Of a stretch of DNA of 9,098 nucleotides, positions 1 to 6,636 are shown in pieces. The position numbers and the translations under genes are program-made. This DNA comes from Methylocystis sp. Lineage in GTDB: Bacteria > Pseudomonadota > Alphaproteobacteria > Rhizobiales > Beijerinckiaceae. Location of the stretch: contig JALRFG010000069.1 of assembly GCA_023253795.1 (NCBI GenBank), forward strand, positions 1-9,098. Reading direction: 5' to 3'. Each line of letters opens with the position of its first letter. Position 1 is the stretch's first letter. The notes under the pieces were generated by a model. That model saw only the letters and a list, made by a program, of their open reading frames with translations, had not been told where the DNA came from and did not search any database.

Positions 1-178
1 GTGTCGCCATGATAGGCGTGTTCGAGCGCAATGATGCGCGTGCGATCCTCGCCGCGATGTCGCCAATAGCCGAGCGCGCGCCGGTCGACATCGCGCCAAT
101 GGTGTCGCCATGATAGGCGTGTTCGAGCGCAATGATGCGCGTGCGATCCTCGCCGCGATGTCGCCAATAGCCGAGCGC
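1..178. repeat. 101-bp-period tandem duplication inside bioA
   Basis: Positions 1-77 and 102-178 are identical over all 77 bases. They are separated by a 24-base unique segment (78-101), so the period is 101 bases. Because 101 is not a multiple of 3, the second copy met by the ribosome is out of frame. Both copies correspond to the BioA segment from about ALGYWRH to YHGD. The short word GCGCTCGG (coding strand) occurs at the junction and at the start of the repeated block, so slippage or graph collapse at microhomology could have produced it. The first copy begins at base 1, so its true extent cannot be seen. Confidence 0.95.
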
Positions 179-532
179 CATTTTGATGGCGACTTCGACG
201 CAGGTCGAACCGCTGTCCGAATAAAACACATAATCGAGGCCGGGCGGCGTGATCTCGACTAGACGACGCGCCAGCGCTTCCGCCGGCTCATGGGTGAAGC
301 CGGCGAAAATCAGCTGATCGAGCTTTTCCGTCTGATCGCGGATCGCCTGCATGATCTGCGGCTGACGATGGCCATGGGTGATCACCCACCATGAGGAAAT
401 CGCGTCGAGAAAACGCGCGCCGTCTTCAGCCTCTAGCCAGGCGCTTTCAGCGCGCGCAATTTTGATGGCGTCCGGCTGCAAGGCGTGTTGCGTGAAGGGC
501 CGCCACACCGGCGACTGTGCATTGCCGGTCAT
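1..532 (-). CDS. bioA: Adenosylmethionine-8-amino-7-oxononanoate aminotransferase (DAPA synthase), 5' part only, frame broken near window edge
   Basis: BioA is a PLP-dependent class III aminotransferase that converts KAPA to 7,8-diaminopelargonate (DAPA) with S-adenosylmethionine as amino donor, in the cytoplasm. The start is the ATG at 532, which overlaps the bioD stop (ATGA). Seen in the translation: WRPFTQH (residues 10-16), SSWWVITHGH (46-55), the cofactor phosphate-binding SDSGST (105-110), and HAYHGDTIGAMS (138-149), all typical of BioA. Up to about residue 152 the protein reads as normal BioA. There it re-enters a second copy of the preceding 77 bases in a different frame and gives unrelated residues (AIGDIAARIARAS...) to the edge, with no stop. 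The usual length is about 420-430 aa, so most of the gene, including the PLP lysine, lies outside the window. Identity is secure. Whether the gene is intact is not: the break may be a true frameshift or a misassembly. Confidence 0.85.
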   Translation of the reverse strand, partial: MTGNAQSPVWRPFTQHALQPDAIKIARAESAWLEAEDGARFLDAISSWWVITHGHRQPQIMQAIRDQTEKLDQLIFAGFTHEPAEALARRLVEITPPGLDYVFYSDSGSTCVEVAIKMALGYWRHRGEDRTRIIALEHAYHGDTIGAMSTGARSAIGDIAARIARASLRSNTPIMAT

Positions 533-1158
533 GTGAGAAAATCCTGCATGGAAAAATGAGCGGCGAAGGCGGCGCGCAATGTCTCACGATTGAGCGGATC
601 GAGACGCGGCAATCGTCCAAGCTGACGCACGCCGCCGATTGTCGCAATGCTTTGTTGCACGGCGGCGTCTTCATCGCCGACGAAGGCGACGCCCTGCACA
701 GCAATGTCGCGCCGACGCAGCGCTTCGAGCGTCAGCAGAGAATGATTGATTGTGCCCAATCCCGTTCGGGCGACAAGGATCGCCGGCAAACGCCAGCGCG
801 CCAGCAGATCAATGGTAAGAAAATCCTCCGTCAGCGGAACCATGACGCCGCCGGCGGTCTCGATGATCATATGCGCGACGCTCCGAGGCGGATGCAGCGC
901 CGCGACATCGATCTTAACGCCGGCGGCGCGCGCGGCGATATGCGGAGACGCCGGCGTCGGCAGGCGCCAGGCCTCCGGCACAATACGATCCGGCGACAAT
1001 CCGCCCAGACGCGCCACGGTTTGTGAATCGGTTTCCGGCGTGAGCCCCGCCTGCACCGGCTTCCAGTAATGCGCGCCCAGTGCATCGGCGAGCGCGGCGG
1101 CGAAAACGGTCTTGCCGACATTGGTGTCGGCGCCAACGATCACAAAGGCGCGGCTCAT
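529..1158 (-). CDS. bioD: ATP-dependent dethiobiotin synthetase
   Basis: BioD closes the ureido ring of dethiobiotin from DAPA, CO2 and ATP in the cytoplasm, the step before biotin synthase. At 209 aa it has the usual length. Seen: the N-terminal P-loop GADTNVGKT (residues 9-17, Lys16), KPVQAG with Lys33 (equivalent to the substrate-binding lysine after the P-loop), PASPHIAARAAG (69-80), and ETAGG (100-104) followed by VMVPLTEDFLTIDL. The segment LPAILVARTGLGTINHSLLTLEAL (124-147) is the typical BioD core, as is VQGVAFVGD (154-162). The start ATG at 1158 overlaps the bioF stop and the stop overlaps the bioA start, both as ATGA. It therefore lies mid-operon and is probably translated by coupling. 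Nothing appears broken. Confidence 0.96.
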   Translation of the reverse strand: MSRAFVIVGADTNVGKTVFAAALADALGAHYWKPVQAGLTPETDSQTVARLGGLSPDRIVPEAWRLPTPASPHIAARAAGVKIDVAALHPPRSVAHMIIETAGGVMVPLTEDFLTIDLLARWRLPAILVARTGLGTINHSLLTLEALRRRDIAVQGVAFVGDEDAAVQQSIATIGGVRQLGRLPRLDPLNRETLRAAFAAHFSMQDFLT

Positions 1159-2288
1159 GCGCTTTCCTGTTCGAGGGCGGCGGCGAGATCGCCGATCATG
1201 GCGACAATCTCCGCGTCGCTGGCGTGCAGCGTAAACGACAGACGCAGACGCGCAGCGCCTTCCGGCACCGTCGGCGGGCGGATGGCGCGAATATCATAGC
1301 CACAGGTGCGCATACGCGCCGCCAGCGCCAGCGCACGGCCATCGGCGCCGACAATGATTGGCTGGATCTGCGAGCCGGAAGGCGCAATGTTGCAGCGAGC
1401 ACGCAATTCCGCCCCGGCCAGCGCGACACGCGACTGTAAATCAGCGCGGCAATCTTCGGCGGCTTCCACAAGCCGCAGTACGCCGCGCACGCAGGCGGCG
1501 ATCAATGGCGACGGCGCCGTCGCGAAAATGAAGTTACGACCGCGATTGACGATAAAATCGCGCAAGGGTCGCGCCAGACAGACCAGCGCGCCGGAAACGC
1601 CGAGCGCCTTGCCGCAGGTGTGCACGGTCACGATATTCTCACGGCCTTCAAAAGCGGCGGCGCGTCCACGCCCGCGAGGGCCATAAACGCCGGTGGCGTG
1701 CGCTTCGTCAATCAGCACGAAACCATCATAACGCGTCGCAAGCGCAACCACGTCGTCGAGCGGCGCAAAATCACCATCCATGCTGTAGAGGCTTTCGACC
1801 GCGATCCATGGCCGGCCCATGCCGCCGTTGCGTCGCCAGTCACGCAGCGCATCCTCCAGCGCATTCATGTCATTATGCGCAAAGGGGCGATGCGGCGCGC
1901 GCGACAGGCGCATGCCGTCATGCGCGCTGGCGTGAATGAGCTGATCGTGGAGGATCAGATCGTCGCGCTGCGGAAGTGTCGCGAGCAGCGCTTCGTTGGC
2001 CGAAAAGCCGGCGCTGAAATAGAGCGCGCTTTCGGCGCCGAAAAATTGCGCCGCCTCTTCCTCCAGCGCTTCATGTTCGGGATGATTGCCGCGCAGCAGG
2101 CGCGAACCGCCGGCGCCGACCGGAACGCCGCGCGCCAGAGCCGCCTGCGCAATCGTCATGAGTTCGGGGGCTTCGGCCAGCGCAAGATAATCATTCGAGG
2201 CGAAATCACGCCCGTCGCGCGGCGCAAGCGCTCTCAGGCGGTCGCGTCGGGCGAGGCTGGCCAGATCCTGCCGCCAGTGTTCAAGCAT
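1155..2288 (-). CDS. bioF: 8-amino-7-oxononanoate (KAPA) synthase
   Basis: BioF is a PLP-dependent alpha-oxoamine synthase that condenses a pimeloyl thioester with L-alanine to give KAPA, the first step of biotin ring assembly. From the ATG at 2288 the protein is 377 aa. Seen: FASNDYLALA (29-38), GAGGSRLLRGNHPEHEALE (58-76), FSAGFSANEALL (91-102), SLYSMDGDFAPL (166-177), DEAHATGVYGPRGRG (194-208) with the cofactor-stacking and Asp/His residues, and HTCGKALGVSGA (223-234), whose Lys227 should form the Schiff base. A longer form starting at TTG 2297 (380 aa) is possible. I prefer the ATG because a GAGG lies just ahead of it and the protein start aligns with other BioF proteins, though the spacing is short (3 bases). 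It is the first gene of a leftward bioF-bioD-bioA operon. No bioB precedes it, and no BioR-type TTATCTATAA box is visible upstream. Confidence 0.95.
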   Translation of the reverse strand: MLEHWRQDLASLARRDRLRALAPRDGRDFASNDYLALAEAPELMTIAQAALARGVPVGAGGSRLLRGNHPEHEALEEEAAQFFGAESALYFSAGFSANEALLATLPQRDDLILHDQLIHASAHDGMRLSRAPHRPFAHNDMNALEDALRDWRRNGGMGRPWIAVESLYSMDGDFAPLDDVVALATRYDGFVLIDEAHATGVYGPRGRGRAAAFEGRENIVTVHTCGKALGVSGALVCLARPLRDFIVNRGRNFIFATAPSPLIAACVRGVLRLVEAAEDCRADLQSRVALAGAELRARCNIAPSGSQIQPIIVGADGRALALAARMRTCGYDIRAIRPPTVPEGAARLRLSFTLHASDAEIVAMIGDLAAALEQESA

Positions 2289-2420
2289 GATCCTCAAGTC
2301 TTTTGCTGTGAAATCCAGTGGTTAAAGGCCGGACAGAGGCGCGTCAAGCAGTGCGGAACCATGCTGAATGGCTTGAAATTTCGACGCTTCCTCTCGAAAT
2401 AACAACAAGGAGAAAACAGG
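2289..2420. promoter_or_regulatory. Divergent intergenic region, bioF leftward and copper-cluster operon rightward
   Basis: These 132 bases separate two divergent operons and should hold both promoters. A candidate rightward -35 is TTGAAA (2373-2378), with a poor -10-like AAATAA 18 bases later (2397-2402); this is weak. An AAGGAG Shine-Dalgarno (2407-2412) lies 8 bases before the ATG at 2421. I see no BioR box, no BirA-type palindrome and no CueR- or CsoR-type operator that I would name. The inverted repeat is listed separately. Confidence 0.5.
2378..2400. repeat. Inverted repeat ATTTCGA-N9-TCGAAAT ahead of the methyltransferase gene
   Basis: The arms 2378-2384 and 2394-2400 are perfect reverse complements (7 bp) with a 9-base centre. 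The element overlaps the candidate TTGAAA -35 and ends 6 bases before the AAGGAG ribosome-binding site, about 20 bases before the start codon. It could be an operator for a dimeric regulator or a short 5'-UTR hairpin. I do not recognise it as a named binding site, and a 7-bp dyad can occur by chance. Confidence 0.45.
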
Positions 2421-2906
2421 ATGAACGCCCAGCGCCCCGTCGCCTCGCCCCCTGCCCGCCTGCCCTGGCCGCCGCTGCTGATGGCGGCGACCGTCGCCGC
2501 CGGGCTGGCGTTGAGCAAGATCGCCGGCGACGAGGCGGGAAGTCTGCTCTCTGGCGTCATTTTTCAGGCGGCGGGCGGCGTGTTGGTTGCGGCGGCGCTG
2601 GCGCTCGATATCTGGTGCGCCCGCACGCTGGCCCATCGGGAAACGACAATCCTGCCGCATCGCGCCGCCTCCAGCCTCGTGACCGAGGGGCCTTATCGTT
2701 TCTCGCGCAATCCGATCTACATCGCCCATGTGACTCTGGTGCTGGGCGTCGGCCTGATCCTCGCCGCGCCCCTTATCCTGGCGCTGACGCCCCTGCTGGC
2801 GCTGGGCCTGCAAAAATTATCCATCGAACCGGAAGAGCGGCATCTGCGCGAGCAATTTGGTGCGGATTTCGACGCCTATGTGGCGCGAACGCCGCGATGG
2901 CTTTAA
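2421..2906 (+). CDS. ICMT/PEMT-family integral membrane methyltransferase-like protein
   Basis: This 161-aa membrane protein belongs to the isoprenylcysteine carboxyl methyltransferase / phospholipid methyltransferase-like superfamily, whose members use S-adenosylmethionine inside the membrane. Seen: hydrophobic segments at about 17-33, 44-66 and 101-132 (probably a helical hairpin); the family signature GPYRFSRNPIY (90-100); and the C-terminal EPEER...F...Y (136-153), which ends in RTPRWL. The GPYR..RNP and EPEE blocks form the cofactor site in characterised relatives. The ATG at 2421 has a good AAGGAG 8 bases upstream. copA follows after 39 bases on the same strand, which suggests co-transcription. 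Bacterial members of this family often have no known substrate, and prenylated proteins are not expected here. Substrate and role are therefore unassigned. Confidence 0.85.
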   Translation: MNAQRPVASPPARLPWPPLLMAATVAAGLALSKIAGDEAGSLLSGVIFQAAGGVLVAAALALDIWCARTLAHRETTILPHRAASSLVTEGPYRFSRNPIYIAHVTLVLGVGLILAAPLILALTPLLALGLQKLSIEPEERHLREQFGADFDAYVARTPRWL

Positions 2907-2945
2907 CGTAGGCGGCGCTTGACCGGAAACAGGACGGAATAATTT

Positions 2946-5447
2946 ATGGACGCGCGAACGCCCCAAACCGAGACGCTCGATTTCGATGTGAAGGGGATGA
3001 CCTGCGCCTCCTGCGTGGCTCATGTCGAGAAAGCGCTGACGCAGACGCCGGGCGTCACGGCGGCGCGCGTCAATCTCGCGACAGAGCGCGCCGAAGTCGA
3101 TCTTGGTCCCGGCGCCGATCCGGCGAAAATCGCCAGCGCCGTCACCGAGGCTGGCTATGAGTCGGTGATCGAAACCATCGACATCGGCGTCGGCGGCATG
3201 ACTTGCGCCTCCTGTGTCGCCCATGTCGAAAAGGCCTTGCGCGGCGTGCCGGGCGTGATTGAGGCGACAGTCAATCTCGCCACAGAACGCGCCAGCGTTC
3301 GCGCGCTCTCCGGCCCGGGCCTTTCCGACCGGTTGCGCAAGGCGATTATCGAGGCCGGCTACGAGCCGCAAAATATCGAAACCGACGCCGGCGCCGGCGA
3401 TCGCGAACGCGCCCGTCGCGCCGAAGAGATGCAAACGCTGCAACGCCGCTTGCTGATCGCAGCGGCGCTGGCGGCGCCGGTGGTGATCCTGGAGATGGGC
3501 GGACACATGATCCCCGCCTTTCACCATTGGGTGATGGCGACGATCGGCGAAGAGCGCGTGCGATACATATCGTTCATCTTCACCACTCTGGCGTTGTTTG
3601 GTCCGGGACTGGTGTTTTATCTGAAAGGCGTTCCCGCCCTGTTGCGCGGTCAGCCGGATATGAACGCGCTGGTCTCGGTCGGCACGCTCAGCGCCTATCT
3701 CTATTCGGTCGTCGCGACCTTTCTGCCGCATCTGCTCCCGGCCGGCGCCGTGCATGCCTATTACGAAGCCGCCGTCGTCATCATCGTGCTTATTCTGCTC
3801 GGCCGCTATCTCGAAGCGCGCGCCAAGGGACAGACATCGGAAGCGATCCGCGCGCTGGCGCGTCTGCAACCCAAAACGGCGCATGTCGAACGCGATGGCG
3901 CGACGCAGGATATCGACATCGACGATGTGCGCGCCGGCGATATTGTGCTGGTGCGTCCGGGCGAGCGAATTCCAACCGACGGCGTCGTGGTTTCCGGCGC
4001 GTCCTATGTCGATGAATCCATGGTTTCCGGTGAACCGGAGCCGGTGGCCAAAAAAGCCGACGCGCTTGTCACCGGCGGCACGGTGAACGGCGCCGGCGCC
4101 TTTTCGTTTCGGGCGACGCGCGTCGGCGCCGATACGACGCTCGCCGGCATCATTCGCATGGTGGAGCAGGCGCAGGGCGCCAAACTGCCGATACAGGCGA
4201 CTGTGGACAAAGTGACGGCGATCTTCGTGCCGATTGTGTTCGGCATCGCGACGCTGGCCTTTGCGATCTGGATGATGGTTGGTCCCGAGCCGCGTCTCAC
4301 TCATGCGCTGGTCGCAGCGGTTTCGGTGCTCATCATCGCCTGCCCCTGCGCAATGGGGCTGGCGACGCCCGCCGCCATTATGACTGGCACCGGGCGCGCG
4401 GCCGAGCTTGGCGTTTTGTTTCGCAAAGGCGAGGCGTTGCAAACGCTGCGCGACGTCACTCTGATCGCCTTCGATAAAACCGGCACCGTCACCTATGGCA
4501 AGCCGCGTCTGACCGATCTCGTCGCACGCAACAGCGAGGATGAATCCCGGCTGCTGCAATGTGTGGCGAGCGTCGAGGCGCAATCCGAACATCCGGTCGC
4601 AAGCGCCATTGTCGCGGCGGCGAAAGAACGCGACCTCGCCATTCTGCCGGTGAACGATTTCGTCGCCATCGCCGGCATGGGCGTGACAGGCGTGGTTGAG
4701 GGCCAGAAACTCGCCATCGGCGCCGGACGCTTCATGACCTCGCTGGGCGTTGACACAAAAGATTTCGACGATCGCGCAACGGCGCTGACCGCAGACGGCA
4801 AAACGCCGTTTTATGTGGCGATGGACGGAAAGCTCGTCGCCATCCTCAGCGTCGCCGACGATCTCAAGCCGACCTCCAAAGCGGCGATCGCCGCTTTGCA
4901 CGCCATGGGCGTCAAGACGGTGATGATTTCGGGCGACGATGCGCGCACGGCGCAGGCCATTGCGCGCCGCGTCGGCATCGATGAAGTCGTCGCCGGCGTG
5001 ATGCCGGATGGCAAAGTCGCGACGCTGGAGCGGCTGCGCCAAAATCATAAAATCGCTTTTGTCGGCGATGGCGTGAATGATGCGCCGGCGCTCGCCGCCG
5101 CCGACGCCGGCATCGCCATCGGCACCGGCACGGATATCGCCATTGAGGCCGCAGATGTGGTGCTGATGTCGGGCGATCTGGCCAAGGTTCCGACGGCGCT
5201 CGCCATCTCGCGGGCCACCATGCGCAACATCGCGCAAAATCTGTTCTGGGCCTTCGGCTATAATGCAATTCTGATTCCGGTCGCCGCCGGCGCGCTTTAT
5301 CCGGTCAATGGCATGCAGCTCTCTCCGATGCTGGGCGCTGCCGCCATGGGCCTATCGAGCGTCTTTGTGCTGACCAACGCTTTGCGGCTGCGTCGTTTCA
5401 CGCCGCCGGAGGTCGAAACTGCCAACACGACAAACGCGATTGCATAG
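2946..5447 (+). CDS. copA: Copper-translocating P1B-type ATPase with two N-terminal HMA domains
   Basis: This inner-membrane ATPase should export Cu(I) from the cytoplasm. At 833 aa it has a typical length. Domains in order: HMA1 with GMTCASC (17-23); HMA2 with GMTCASC (84-90); membrane segments from about 166; actuator loop with SGEPEPV (361-367); ion-binding CPC (466-468) in TM6; phosphorylation site DKTGT (510-514, Asp510); SEHP (547-550), the P1B nucleotide-binding His549; hinge GDGVNDAP (707-714); then TM7 with YN (772-773) and TM8 with M801 and SS (804-805). The CPC + YN + MxxSS set is the P1B-1 (monovalent copper) signature, not that of Zn/Cd/Pb pumps. The start ATG at 2946 has only a modest upstream AGGA/CGGA. 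A CopZ-like gene follows 19 bases later. All catalytic residues are present. Silver is a likely second substrate by family knowledge. Confidence 0.96.
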   Translation: MDARTPQTETLDFDVKGMTCASCVAHVEKALTQTPGVTAARVNLATERAEVDLGPGADPAKIASAVTEAGYESVIETIDIGVGGMTCASCVAHVEKALRGVPGVIEATVNLATERASVRALSGPGLSDRLRKAIIEAGYEPQNIETDAGAGDRERARRAEEMQTLQRRLLIAAALAAPVVILEMGGHMIPAFHHWVMATIGEERVRYISFIFTTLALFGPGLVFYLKGVPALLRGQPDMNALVSVGTLSAYLYSVVATFLPHLLPAGAVHAYYEAAVVIIVLILLGRYLEARAKGQTSEAIRALARLQPKTAHVERDGATQDIDIDDVRAGDIVLVRPGERIPTDGVVVSGASYVDESMVSGEPEPVAKKADALVTGGTVNGAGAFSFRATRVGADTTLAGIIRMVEQAQGAKLPIQATVDKVTAIFVPIVFGIATLAFAIWMMVGPEPRLTHALVAAVSVLIIACPCAMGLATPAAIMTGTGRAAELGVLFRKGEALQTLRDVTLIAFDKTGTVTYGKPRLTDLVARNSEDESRLLQCVASVEAQSEHPVASAIVAAAKERDLAILPVNDFVAIAGMGVTGVVEGQKLAIGAGRFMTSLGVDTKDFDDRATALTADGKTPFYVAMDGKLVAILSVADDLKPTSKAAIAALHAMGVKTVMISGDDARTAQAIARRVGIDEVVAGVMPDGKVATLERLRQNHKIAFVGDGVNDAPALAAADAGIAIGTGTDIAIEAADVVLMSGDLAKVPTALAISRATMRNIAQNLFWAFGYNAILIPVAAGALYPVNGMQLSPMLGAAAMGLSSVFVLTNALRLRRFTPPEVETANTTNAIA

Positions 5448-5466
5448 GATTCAAAGGAGAAAAATT

Positions 5467-5670
5467 ATGACGACGTTCACAGTTGAGAAAATGTCCTGCG
5501 GCGGCTGCGTGAAGCATGTCACCAAAGCCGTTCAGTCTGTCGACGCCGGCGCCAATGTCGTCGTCGATCTCGCTACCGGCAAAGTCGACGTGACACCGGC
5601 GCCGGCGGATACGGCGGCCATCGTCAAAGCGATTACCGACGCCGGCTATCCGGCGCGCCTCGGCGGCTAA
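5467..5670 (+). CDS. Small heavy-metal-associated (HMA) domain protein, CopZ-like copper chaperone
   Basis: This 67-aa cytoplasmic protein is a single HMA ferredoxin-like fold. The metal site is MSCGGC (residues 9-14, Cys11 and Cys14), followed by VKHVTKAV and the typical ending ITDAGYPARL. In known systems such proteins bind Cu(I) and hand it to the HMA domains or membrane site of CopA, the gene directly upstream. The ATG at 5467 is chosen over an in-frame upstream start because a strong AAAGGAGA (5453-5460) precedes it and the protein then begins at the domain boundary. It lies 19 bases after copA and 14 before the SDR gene, in one apparent operon. The CGGC loop differs from the CASC of both CopA HMA domains, so it is not a recent copy of them. 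Metal preference is inferred from context. Confidence 0.9.
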   Translation: MTTFTVEKMSCGGCVKHVTKAVQSVDAGANVVVDLATGKVDVTPAPADTAAIVKAITDAGYPARLGG

Positions 5671-5684
5671 GCGGCAGCAGCGCC

Positions 5685-6557
5685 ATGACCCGCTCGCTCA
5701 AAGACAAAACGCTTTTCATCACCGGCGCCAGCCGTGGCATCGGTCTCGCCATCGCTAAACGCGCCGCGCGCGATGGCGCACAGATCGCCATTGCGGCGAA
5801 AAGCGTTGCGGAAAATCCCAAGATCCCCGGCACGATCTATACGGCGGCGGCGGAGATTGAAGCGGCTGGCGGCAAGGCGCTGGCGCTGGCCTGCGATATC
5901 CGCTTCGAGGATCAGGTCGAGGCGGCGATGGAAAAAACCGTCGAAACCTTTGGCTGCGTCGATATTCTGATCAACAACGCCAGCGCCATCGATCTGCGCG
6001 GGATCGACAAACTCGACATGAAGCGTTTCGATCTGATGCATCAGATCAATGCGCGCGGAACCTATCTGTGCTGCAAGGCCGCCCTACCCCATTTGCGCAA
6101 GAGCGACAATCCGCACATTCTCACGCTGTCGCCACCGCTCGATCTCAACCCCAAATGGTTCGCGCCCAATCTCGCCTACACAATGGCGAAATATGGCATG
6201 AGCCTTGTGACCCTCGGTCTGGCGCGCGATCTGGCGCGCGACGGGATTGCGGTCAATTCTCTCTGGCCGGAAACGGCGATCGCGACCGCCGCGGTCGGCA
6301 ATCTGCTGGGCGGCGAAGAGGTCATCAAACGTTCGCGCAAACCCGACATCGTCGCCGACGCCGCCCACGCCATCCTGACACGACCAGCGCGCGAAACCAC
6401 CGGACAATTTTTCATCGACGCGCTGGCGCTGAAAGACGAAGGCGTCACCGATCTCCGTCCCTACGCCGTCGATCCCTCGGTGGAGGCTGTGCTGGATTTC
6501 TTTCTTGACGCGCCAGTCAGCGCCAATGTCTGCAAGGCGGCCTTTCACCCCGGTTAA
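5685..6557 (+). CDS. Short-chain dehydrogenase/reductase, HSDL2-like (SDR_c09 type)
   Basis: This 290-aa Rossmann-fold oxidoreductase is a classical SDR. Seen: the nucleotide-binding TGASRGIG (13-20), NNAS (97-100), the catalytic Ser149 in LTLSPPL, and YTMAK (Tyr165, Lys169). Family-specific blocks match the SDR domain of hydroxysteroid dehydrogenase-like protein 2: GTIYTAAAEIEAAGGKAL (49-66), SPPLDLNPKWF (149-159), AYTMAKYGMSL (164-174), LWPETAIATAA (193-203) and DIVADAAHAI (221-230). The C-terminal SCP2 lipid-binding domain of the animal protein is absent, as expected at this length. HSDL2 relatives are linked to fatty or lipid-like substrates but the reaction is not established, so no substrate is assigned. 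The gene starts 14 bases after the CopZ-like stop with only a weak ribosome-binding site. It is probably the last gene of the copper cluster operon, and a direct link to copper is not evident. Confidence 0.9.
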   Translation: MTRSLKDKTLFITGASRGIGLAIAKRAARDGAQIAIAAKSVAENPKIPGTIYTAAAEIEAAGGKALALACDIRFEDQVEAAMEKTVETFGCVDILINNASAIDLRGIDKLDMKRFDLMHQINARGTYLCCKAALPHLRKSDNPHILTLSPPLDLNPKWFAPNLAYTMAKYGMSLVTLGLARDLARDGIAVNSLWPETAIATAAVGNLLGGEEVIKRSRKPDIVADAAHAILTRPARETTGQFFIDALALKDEGVTDLRPYAVDPSVEAVLDFFLDAPVSANVCKAAFHPG

Positions 6558-6567
6558 CAAGGGTTAA
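6554..6567. promoter_or_regulatory. Paired TTAAC element, CtrA-like but with 6-base spacing
   Basis: The sequence reads GGTTAAC-AAG-GGTTAAC, a direct repeat of GGTTAAC. It puts TTAA at 6554-6557 and at 6564-6567 with 6 bases between them. The alphaproteobacterial cell-cycle regulator CtrA, which controls flagellar genes in this class, recognises TTAA-N7-TTAA, so this is one base short. The left half overlaps the stop codon of the SDR gene, and the pair lies about 70 bases before the flgF start. Position and half-site sequence are suggestive; the spacing is against it. Confidence 0.35.
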
Positions 6568-6636
6568 CGCAACGGCAGGTCCACGCAAGGCTCGCTACAC
6601 AGATTCGCGGCAACGATTCATCACGTCAATGATTCG

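Noticed and set aside
1620..2402. 260-codon plus-strand frame opposite bioF
   Set aside because: It is a shadow of bioF with an Arg/Ala-rich, domain-free translation. It also runs through the intergenic region without a plausible ribosome-binding site.
2318..2911. Longer plus-strand frame starting before the methyltransferase
   Set aside because: It is in a different frame from the ICMT-like protein and gives an Arg/Pro/Gly-rich product. The 2421 start has a good ribosome-binding site and a recognised family.
4086..4106. GGCGCCGGCGCC palindromic run
   Set aside because: It is explained by Gly-Ala codons inside copA. Similar GGCGCC words recur across the window and reflect composition.
2817..5237. 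806-codon open frame on the minus strand opposite copA
   Set aside because: It lies entirely antisense to a clear P-type ATPase. The translation is rich in Arg, His, Gly and Asp with no recognisable domain, as expected from the codon bias of a GC-rich gene read backwards.
5440..5466. Upstream in-frame start for the HMA chaperone
   Set aside because: It overlaps the end of copA and adds a basic tail outside the HMA fold. The strong AAAGGAGA lies between it and ATG 5467.
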